This document shows positions 44,087-50,581 of a stretch of 64,000 nt of DNA, in pieces. The translations under genes and the position numbers were made by a program. The first letter of the stretch is position 1. Each line of letters begins with the position of its first letter. Origin of the DNA: Micromonosporaceae bacterium KJ-029 (GTDB lineage Bacteria; Actinomycetota; Actinomycetes; Mycobacteriales; Micromonosporaceae); NCBI GenBank assembly GCA_005402585.1, contig BIFP01000021.1, positions 310,001 through 374,000 on the forward strand. Direction: 5' to 3'. The notes beneath the pieces were generated by a model. It searched no databases. It saw nothing but the letters and a program-made list of their open reading frames with translations, and was not told where the DNA came from.

Positions 44087-45663
44087 CCCGCACCCGTAAG
44101 CCCGTAGGCCGTATCGCGTTCGTCGGGGCCGGTCCCGGCGACCCGGGCCTGCTGACCCGCCGGGCGCACGACGCCCTGGTCGACGCCGACCAGGTGGTGT
44201 ACGACCGGGGAGTCCCCGAGTCGCTGCTCGACGCCGTTCGGGCCGAGGCCAGGTCCGACGCCCAGTTCACCCCGGCCGAAGGCGCGCCGGGCGACGTGGC
44301 GAAGGTGCTCATCTCGGCCGCCCGCTCCGGGCAGAACGCAGTGCACCTGGTGGCCGGCGACCCGTTCGGCCACGACTCGGTGATCAAGGAGGTGCAGGCG
44401 GTGGCCCGTACCGCCGCGCACTTCGAGGTGGTGCCCGGAGTCGGGCAGGCCGAGGGGGTGGCCACCTACGCGGGCGTGCCGCTGCCGGGCGTACGCACCG
44501 CAGCCGACGTCGAGGACGTCAGCACCCTGGACTTCGACGCGCTGGCCGCGGCTGTCGGCCGGGGCTCGCTGGCGCTCGCGGTGGACGCCGGTGACCTGGC
44601 CGCGATCCGGGACGGGCTGCTTGCCGCCGGAGTTGACGGCGGCACCGGCGTCGGGGTGACCGGCGACGGCACCGGCGAGACGCAGTACACCACCACGTCG
44701 ACCGTGGACTCCTTCGTCGCGGCGGCACTCGGCTTCACCGGCCGGGTCGTGCTGACCATCGGTGAGGGCGTGGGCCAGCGGGACAAGCTCAGCTGGTGGG
44801 AGAACCGCCCGCTGTACGGCTGGAAGGTCCTGGTCCCCCGGACCAAGGAGCAGGCCGGTGTGATGAGCGCCCGGCTGCGGGCGTACGGGGCGATCCCGTG
44901 CGAGGTGCCGACCATCGCGGTGGAGCCGCCGCGTACCCCGGCCCAGATGGAGCGCGCGGTCAAGGGCCTGGTCGACGGCCGGTACGCCTGGGTGATCTTC
45001 ACCTCGGTCAACGCGGTGCGGGCGGTCTGGGAGAAGTTCGCCGAGCACGGCCTGGACGCCCGGCACTTCGGCGGCGTCAAGATCGCCTGTATCGGTGAGG
45101 CCACCGCCGACGCGGTGCGTGCCTTCGGCATCCAGCCGGAGCTGATCCCCGCCGGGGAGCAGTCCTCCGAGGGGCTGCTGGCCGAGTTCTCGCCGCACGA
45201 CGAGGTGCTCGACCCGGTCGGCCGGGTGCTACTGCCGCGCGCCGACATCGCCACCGAGACGCTCGCCGCCGGGCTCACCGAGCGCGGCTGGGAGGTTGAC
45301 GACGTGACCGCGTACCGGACGGTCCGGGCGGCCCCGCCGCCCGCCGAGATCCGGGACGCGATCAAGTCGGGCGGGTTCGACGCGGTGCTGTTCACCTCGT
45401 CCTCCACGGTCCGGAACCTGGTCGGCATCGCCGGCAAGCCGCACCCGCGTACCGTTGTCTCGGTAATCGGGCCCAAGACGGCGGAGACCGCGACGGAGTT
45501 CGGCCTGCGGGTCGACGTCCAGCCGCCGCACGCGTCGGTGCCCGATCTGGTGGAGGCGCTCGCCGGCTACGCCGTCGAGCTGCGGGAGAAGCTCGCCGCG
45601 ATGCCGGCGAAGCAGCGCCGCGGTTCGAAGGTGCAGGGGCCGACCGCGCTGCGGTTCCGGTAG
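44083..45663 (+). CDS. hemD: Uroporphyrinogen-III C-methyltransferase/synthase fusion (CobA-HemD)
   Basis: A 526-aa bifunctional protein. Residues 1-245 form the CobA (SUMT) domain, with VGAGPGDPGLLTRRAHDAL near residue 14 and VAGDPFGHDSVIKEV near residue 90. Some canonical SUMT residues look altered, so methylase activity should not be assumed. Residues 250-520 are uroporphyrinogen-III synthase (WKVLVPRTKEQAGVMSARLR, then VIFTSVNAVRAVWEKF, then VLFTSSSTVRNLVG). The fusion is standard in actinobacteria. A short basic C-terminal tail follows. The start overlaps hemC (ATGA). Confidence 0.93.
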   Translation: MTRTRKPVGRIAFVGAGPGDPGLLTRRAHDALVDADQVVYDRGVPESLLDAVRAEARSDAQFTPAEGAPGDVAKVLISAARSGQNAVHLVAGDPFGHDSVIKEVQAVARTAAHFEVVPGVGQAEGVATYAGVPLPGVRTAADVEDVSTLDFDALAAAVGRGSLALAVDAGDLAAIRDGLLAAGVDGGTGVGVTGDGTGETQYTTTSTVDSFVAAALGFTGRVVLTIGEGVGQRDKLSWWENRPLYGWKVLVPRTKEQAGVMSARLRAYGAIPCEVPTIAVEPPRTPAQMERAVKGLVDGRYAWVIFTSVNAVRAVWEKFAEHGLDARHFGGVKIACIGEATADAVRAFGIQPELIPAGEQSSEGLLAEFSPHDEVLDPVGRVLLPRADIATETLAAGLTERGWEVDDVTAYRTVRAAPPPAEIRDAIKSGGFDAVLFTSSSTVRNLVGIAGKPHPRTVVSVIGPKTAETATEFGLRVDVQPPHASVPDLVEALAGYAVELREKLAAMPAKQRRGSKVQGPTALRFR

Positions 45664-45681
45664 TCGCTAGGGAGGACCCTG

Positions 45682-46665
45682 ATGCCGTACCCGGAGATCC
45701 GGCCCCGCCGGCTGCGCCGCACCGCGGCGATGCGGCGGCTGGTGTCCGAGACCCGCGTCGACCCGGCCGAGCTGGTCGTGCCGATGTTCGTCAAGGAGGG
45801 GCTGACCGAGCCACGGGCCATCGCCTCGCTGCCCGGCGTGCTCCAGCACTCGCGGGACTCACTGCGCAAGGCCGCGGTGGAGGCGGTGCAGGCCGGCGTC
45901 GGTGGGATCATGCTGTTCGGGGTGCCGGTGTCGCGTGACGAGCGCGGCTCCGGCGGCCTCGACCCGGACGGGATCCTCAACGTCGCGATTCGTGACGTGG
46001 TCGCCGAGGTGGGCGACGCCACCGTGGTGATGAGCGACCTCTGCCTGGACGAGTTCACCTCGCACGGGCACTGCGGGCTGCTGACCCCGCAGGGCGAGGT
46101 CGACAACGACGCCACCCTGGCGGCGTACGCCGAGATGGCAGTGGCCCAGGCCGCCGCCGGGGTCGGGGTGGTCGGACCGTCCGGGATGATGGACGGCCAG
46201 GTCGGCGTGGTACGCCGCGCACTCGACGCGGCCGGACACACCGACGTCGCCGTGCTGGCGTACGCCGTCAAGTACGCCTCGGCGTTCTTCGGCCCCTTCC
46301 GGGACGCGGTGGAGTCGGCGCTGGAGGGCGACCGGCGCGCCTACCAGCAGGACCCGGCGAACCTGCGCGAGTCGCTGCGCGAGGTCGAGTTGGACGTGGC
46401 CGAGGGCGCCGACATGGTGATGGTCAAGCCGGCCCTGCCGTATCTCGACGTGGTCGCGGCGGTCCGCGCCGCGGTGGACGTCCCGGTCGCCGCCTACCAG
46501 GTCTCCGGGGAGTACGCGATGGTCGAGGCGGCTGCCGCGAACGGCTGGATCGACCGGGAGCGGGTGATGCTGGAGACGCTCACCTCGATCCGCCGCGCGG
46601 GTGCCCAGATCATCCTCACCTACTGGGCGGTGGAGGCCGCCAAGCTGCTCCGCGAGCGCTACTGA
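45682..46665 (+). CDS. hemB: Delta-aminolevulinic acid dehydratase (porphobilinogen synthase)
   Basis: A 327-aa enzyme condensing two 5-aminolevulinates into porphobilinogen. The metal-site segment is [17 protein letters not shown] near residue 118, the Cys/Asp/Cys variant found in actinobacteria. The first active-site Lys is in [17 protein letters not shown] near residue 197, and the Schiff-base Lys in [11 protein letters not shown] near residue 249. The ATG at 45682 has AGGGAGGA about 5 nt upstream, 18 bp after hemD. Last gene of the rex-hem operon. Confidence 0.96.
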   Translation: MPYPEIRPRRLRRTAAMRRLVSETRVDPAELVVPMFVKEGLTEPRAIASLPGVLQHSRDSLRKAAVEAVQAGVGGIMLFGVPVSRDERGSGGLDPDGILNVAIRDVVAEVGDATVVMSDLCLDEFTSHGHCGLLTPQGEVDNDATLAAYAEMAVAQAAAGVGVVGPSGMMDGQVGVVRRALDAAGHTDVAVLAYAVKYASAFFGPFRDAVESALEGDRRAYQQDPANLRESLREVELDVAEGADMVMVKPALPYLDVVAAVRAAVDVPVAAYQVSGEYAMVEAAAANGWIDRERVMLETLTSIRRAGAQIILTYWAVEAAKLLRERY

Positions 46666-46760
46666 CCCATCCCACCCCGCCCGCCCGTCTGTCCGCCAGC
46701 GGCGCGGCGACCAGCGCGTGCGCCTCGCTGGCGGGCAGTTCCAGCGACGCGCTTCGCGGC

Positions 46761-46800
46761 CCTGCCGGCAAGCCGGGTGCCCTGCCGGCAAGCCGGGTGC
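46761..46800. repeat. Perfect 20-bp tandem duplication
   Basis: CCTGCCGGCAAGCCGGGTGC occurs twice head to tail (46761-46780, 46781-46800). Each copy contains CCGGC-AA-GCCGG, so two small hairpins can form. It lies about 95 bp after the hemB stop and could aid termination. Confidence 0.85.
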
Positions 46801-46861
46801 CGGCCTGCGGCGTCTCGCGTGGAGTCACATGCTTGTCCGGCCCGCTGCCGACCCCTCACCC

Positions 46862-46942
46862 GGCGCCCTTTGCTCTGCTTCACTCCACGCAACATGTCCG
46901 ACGTCGTCTTCTTGCGTGGGTTGAAGCAGAGCAAAGGGCGCC
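46862..46942. repeat. Large 31-bp-arm inverted repeat downstream of hemB
   Basis: Arms at 46862-46892 and 46912-46942 are complementary over 31 bp with two mismatches; the outer 21 bp, from GGCGCCC to GCTTCA, are perfect. The loop is 19 nt. The stem is much longer than an ordinary terminator. I recall GCGCCCTTTGCTCTGCTTCA-type hairpins elsewhere in Micromonosporaceae genomes, but cannot check this. It may terminate the heme operon or be a mobile palindrome. With the tandem repeat it fills most of the 369-bp gap between hemB and the HTH gene. Confidence 0.85.
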
Positions 46943-47034
46943 AGGGGAAGGACCTCAAGGGCCGGGGGTGCTGTTATCCACAGGTGTATCCACAGGGATG
47001 GCGGTGCCGGTGCTCGCGAGGGCAAGGTCGGGAC

Positions 47035-47535
47035 ATGGCTTCCGTCTTCGAACCGCCGGACCTCGGTCCCACGCTCGGTCCGTTTCCCGTCGCTGGTCTG
47101 GTGCGACGAGCCCGGCGGATCGTCGGGCTCAGCCAGATTCGCATGGGCCGGTTCGCGAAGGTTGCCCCGTCGACCGTCGCTCGGGTCGAGGCGGGGACGC
47201 TGGCGCCAAGCCTGGCGGTACTGGAGCGCCTGCTCGGTGCTGCCGGGCTCTACCTCGTGGCCGTCGACCAGGAGGGGCGGGTCGTGCTCCCGATGGAGGT
47301 CTGGGACGACACCCGGGATGGTGCGGGGCGTCGCTACCCGGCACACCTGAACACGATTCTCGACCCGAAGCCGGGCGAGTGGTGGGCGGACATCTACGGC
47401 CTGGCCCGGCCGCCGGAGACGTATCATCGCTGCCCGGTCGACCGGGAGGCGCGGCGGCGCCGCAGCCAGTGGGAGGTGCGGGTGGCAAAGTACCGCAACG
47501 TGCCACCACCGCCGGATCCCCGGGCCTGGAGCTGA
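47035..47535 (+). CDS. Helix-turn-helix XRE-family DNA-binding protein
   Basis: A 166-aa protein. The N-terminal HTH is LVRRARRIVGLSQIRMGRFA, then VAPSTVARVEAGTLAPSLAV, residues 22-65. The rest, including GLYLVAVDQEGRVVLPMEVW and RRYPAHLNTILDPKPGEWW, is a small domain often found after the HTH in actinobacterial proteins of this type. Chromosomal targets are unknown. The ATG at 47035 is the first start that leaves the HTH complete and follows AAGG. No toxin gene is adjacent. It is convergent with the GNAT gene. Confidence 0.82.
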   Translation: MASVFEPPDLGPTLGPFPVAGLVRRARRIVGLSQIRMGRFAKVAPSTVARVEAGTLAPSLAVLERLLGAAGLYLVAVDQEGRVVLPMEVWDDTRDGAGRRYPAHLNTILDPKPGEWWADIYGLARPPETYHRCPVDREARRRRSQWEVRVAKYRNVPPPPDPRAWS

Positions 47536-47560
47536 GCGCCGAATCTTCGGCGCCTACGGC

Positions 47561-48577
47561 TCAGCGGGAGTTGTCCAGGCCGTGCACCAGGTCGGCCACA
47601 TCGACGCTGTACTCGCACCAGTCCCGGTCCGGGCGGTAGCCCAGCTCCGCGTTGACCTTGAGCATGGCTTCGTTGGCCTGGGCGTTCCACGTCTGCACCT
47701 CGGTCAGCTGCGGCTCGGCCGAGCGCAGCTCCAGCAGCATCCGGGCCTTGATCGCGCGGTCGATCCCGTAGCCGCGGTGGTCCTGCACCACGATGGTGTC
47801 GTACTGGTCGGCGCGGGTCGGGTGCTGGGCGGGCACCACCACCTCGGTCAGCCCGGCCACCTCGCCGGACTGCTCGTGCAGGGCGAGCACGATGTACGGC
47901 TTCATCCCCCGCCGGTGCAGGCAGTCGAGGCTGTCCCGCAGCCGCTGCGGGTCGTAGGAGCTGGGCCGTAGCTCGCCGTCGTCCACGTCCCGGATCTCGG
48001 CCTTGGCCCGCGCGTACGCCTCGATCAGCTCGTCCGGCGGCCCGCCCGGGTGGAACTCGACGCGGTAGCCCGCGCCAACCCCGGTGGACATCTCGGCCAA
48101 CTCGGCCCAGTCGACGCCGGACAGGTCGAGCACGCTGCGGGTCTCGACGTACTCCCGGCTGAAGCCCAGGGACTCGTAGAAGGCGACGGCGGGAGTGTCA
48201 CCCACCACCTCCACCCCGATCGACTCGAAGCCCTCCTGATAGACCCGGCGCGCGGCGCGCTGGACGAGGTCCCGGCCGAGCCCGCCGCGCCGGACGGAGG
48301 GGTGCACGAGCACCTCCAGCACGCCGATGTTGCCGAGCAGCAGCACGTTCACCTGGCCCATGATCGGGCCGGGAGTGCCGTCGGCGGCCGGTTCGGCCTG
48401 GGCCACCCAGGAGATCCGTCGTTCGCCGGGCATGACCTCGGCGAGGTATTCCCGTAGGGAACTCTCCCGCCAGGGCGGATCCTGCGGAAGGTCGACCGCG
48501 AGGACCGCGTTCAGCGCGTCCAGCAGCGACGCGATCTCGGCGGACGACGCGGTCCTGGGGTCCCACTCGCGCACCAT
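47561..48577 (-). CDS. Tandem-GNAT-domain N-acetyltransferase
   Basis: A 338-aa protein with two GNAT folds. The N-terminal domain has the acetyl-CoA loop VRRGGLGRDLVQRA near residue 102 and the typical end VAFYESLGFSREY. The C-terminal domain has VVQDHRGYGIDRAIKARML near residue 270 and MLKVNAELGYRPDRDW. Duplicated GNAT proteins of this size include MshD, but conserved MshD segments are not obvious here, so the acceptor is left open. The ATG at 48577 follows a GTG; either may initiate. Confidence 0.85.
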   Translation of the reverse strand: MVREWDPRTASSAEIASLLDALNAVLAVDLPQDPPWRESSLREYLAEVMPGERRISWVAQAEPAADGTPGPIMGQVNVLLLGNIGVLEVLVHPSVRRGGLGRDLVQRAARRVYQEGFESIGVEVVGDTPAVAFYESLGFSREYVETRSVLDLSGVDWAELAEMSTGVGAGYRVEFHPGGPPDELIEAYARAKAEIRDVDDGELRPSSYDPQRLRDSLDCLHRRGMKPYIVLALHEQSGEVAGLTEVVVPAQHPTRADQYDTIVVQDHRGYGIDRAIKARMLLELRSAEPQLTEVQTWNAQANEAMLKVNAELGYRPDRDWCEYSVDVADLVHGLDNSR

Positions 48578-48649
48578 CACCCGTCTAGCTTGCCGTTAAC
48601 AGCAGCCTGGGGGAAGTGTCCAGTTCTCCAATGTATGCGGACGATCACT

Positions 48650-50077
48650 TCACGTGCGACTGGCCTGCCCGTACCGGTTCGCGGTATCGAAGACCTCCTG
48701 GGCGTACCGGCGGACGTCGTTGTACGACAGGATGGCGTTCCACCAGTCACCCGGAATGGTGAGGTTGCGGCCGCCCTTGCACAGGTACATGCCGGCGGCG
48801 AGGGCGGCATCGTGGATGTTGTGCGGGTCCTTGCGGCCGTCGTTGTCCGCGTCCGCCCCGATCTCCGCCCAGGTGGTCGGGATGAACTGCATCGGCCCGA
48901 TCGCTCGGTCGTAGGTGGTGTCCCCGTCCAGCTCGCCCCGGTCGGTGTCGGCGATCCGCATCCGGCCGCCCTGGCCGTCCAGAGGTAGGCCGATGATCTC
49001 CGGGGTGGCCCGGCCGTCCGGACCGAGTTGGGCGTTGTTGGCCTGCCCGTGGCGGGACTCGACGAAGCCGATCGCGGCCAGGGTGGTCCAGCTCAGGCCG
49101 CAGCTGCGGTTGGTCTCGGCGAGCACCAGCTCGGCGTAGCCGTACGCCTGCATGGCGATCGGGTCGATGCCGACCTTGCCGCCGACCTCCCGGGCCCAGC
49201 TGGCGAGGGCGTCGGAGGGACGTCCGCCGACCGGCGCAAGGCCACCCGGCGCGGCCGGCGTCGCTCCCGGAGGCAGCGTCGCGGTGGGCGGCGGGAAGGC
49301 GCCGGGGGGCGGCGCCTCGCTGGACGGCGGGATGCCGCCGGGAGGCTCGGACCCACCGGCGGGCGCGTCGGCCCCGACCGGCCGTGGCGCGCCGACGGTC
49401 GCCGGCACCAGCAGCGCTCCGGCCGCCGCGGTCGCCGCCACCAGGGCGAGCAGGAAGACTCCGGGCAGGGTCAGCCGCCCCCCGGGCCGCCGGGACCAGT
49501 CGCGGGTCGCCCGGGCCGCGGCCCGCGGTCCCCGCAGGCGTACGGCGTGCGCGAAGCGCACCCGGCGCCGCCGGGCTCCCGGTGGGCCGGCGTCCGGTGT
49601 GGACCCCGTGGCCGTCGTGCCGGAATCCGTCTTCGGGTCCGCCTCGCCGTCGGCCTTCGTGGCCGGTTGGTCGTCGGCCTTCGTGGCCGGTTCGCCGTCA
49701 GCTTTCGGGCCCGGTTCGCCGTCGATCTTCGTGGCTGGTTCGCCGTCGGTCTTCGGCTCCGGTCCGCCGTCTGCCTTCGCGTTCGGGTCGTCGTCGGCCG
49801 TCGGGGCTGGGTCGCCGTCGGCCTTGGTAGGTGGCTCCGGGTCGGTCCTGGCGGTGGGGCCGCCCGTCGCGGGAGGTCCACCGTCGGTCCTGCTAGGAGG
49901 TTCGCCGCCGGAGCGGGCGGCGGGTTCGTCGGCCGGTGCGGTGCCGCTCGCCCCGTCCGCCGGTTTGGCGGATCCCAGCCACGGCCGGCGGGGCCGGGGC
50001 AACCCGGTGGCCGGACCGTCCGGGGCGGCATCGGAGCCGGCGCGCGGCGTGGCCGGCCGGAGGGGCCGAGGGGTCAT
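48650..50077 (-). CDS. Membrane-anchored lytic transglycosylase with repetitive cytoplasmic N-terminus
   Basis: About 475 aa. The first 160 residues are low complexity, including eight-residue units of the type TKADGEPA repeated across about residues 80-150. A basic patch and one membrane helix follow (LPGVFLLALVAATAAAGALL, near residue 210). A Pro-rich linker leads to the catalytic domain: CGLSWTTLAAIGFVESRHGQ with the catalytic Glu, then YDRAIGPMQFIPTTW and HDAALAAGMYLC. This is the MltB-like fold that cleaves peptidoglycan. The ATG at 50077 follows GAAGAGAG; an ATG at 50116 is a possible alternative. It is divergent from the fmdB-type gene. Confidence 0.87.
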   Translation of the reverse strand: MTPRPLRPATPRAGSDAAPDGPATGLPRPRRPWLGSAKPADGASGTAPADEPAARSGGEPPSRTDGGPPATGGPTARTDPEPPTKADGDPAPTADDDPNAKADGGPEPKTDGEPATKIDGEPGPKADGEPATKADDQPATKADGEADPKTDSGTTATGSTPDAGPPGARRRRVRFAHAVRLRGPRAAARATRDWSRRPGGRLTLPGVFLLALVAATAAAGALLVPATVGAPRPVGADAPAGGSEPPGGIPPSSEAPPPGAFPPPTATLPPGATPAAPGGLAPVGGRPSDALASWAREVGGKVGIDPIAMQAYGYAELVLAETNRSCGLSWTTLAAIGFVESRHGQANNAQLGPDGRATPEIIGLPLDGQGGRMRIADTDRGELDGDTTYDRAIGPMQFIPTTWAEIGADADNDGRKDPHNIHDAALAAGMYLCKGGRNLTIPGDWWNAILSYNDVRRYAQEVFDTANRYGQASRT

Positions 50078-50154
50078 GCTCTCTTCGCCGTCTGCCACCC
50101 GTCGAGTATCACCCATGTTCCTGCGAGCGTCAGGTCCGGTCGTACCCTGATGCC

Positions 50155-50373
50155 ATGCCCCGGTACGAGTTCCGTTGCCGCGCCTGCGGCGACACCTTCG
50201 AGGTCAACCGCCCGATGGCCCAGGCCGGCGAGCCGGCTTCCTGTCCACAGGGGCACGCCGACACGGTGAAACTGCTGTCCACGGTCGCGGTCACCGGCCG
50301 CGGTGGCGGCGTGACCGGCGGTGCGTCGGCGCCCTCCGGTGGTGGCTGCTGCGGTGGTGGCTGCGGCTGCTGA
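50155..50373 (+). CDS. FmdB-type zinc-ribbon protein
   Basis: A 72-aa protein. The zinc ribbon is YEFRCRACGDTFEVNRPM with CxxC near residues 8-11, then a second pair (ASCPQGHADTVK) in which one Cys is replaced by His. The C-terminus is a Gly/Cys-rich tail (GGGCCGGGCGC). Function unknown; the family is associated with formamidase regulators. TACCCT (50143-50148) ends 6 bp before the ATG, predicting a leaderless mRNA. Confidence 0.85.
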   Translation: MPRYEFRCRACGDTFEVNRPMAQAGEPASCPQGHADTVKLLSTVAVTGRGGGVTGGASAPSGGGCCGGGCGC

Positions 50374-50581
50374 GGCCGGCTCCGATGCCGTCCCGGCTCG
50401 ACCCGACACCCACCGAGCCGTCGGTGGCACTGTCGCAGGTGGTGGGACGGTTGATGCCGACCTTGCCCGGATGCCCGTTGCGATGGCACCTTGGGGCGGA
50501 GCCTCGGCCGACCGTTCTCACGATGCGTGATGATCTGGTTTCGGGAAGTATGGCGTCGAGGCCAGGGGGGAGGTTCCACGC

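Noticed and set aside
47035..48577. HTH gene plus GNAT gene as a toxin-antitoxin pair
   Set aside because: They are convergent, and the GNAT protein is a 338-aa double-domain enzyme unlike TacT-type toxins.
49640..49840. Regular 24-nt repeats as a CRISPR array
   Set aside because: They lie inside the lytic transglycosylase gene, have no spacers, and encode the TKADGEPA-type tail.
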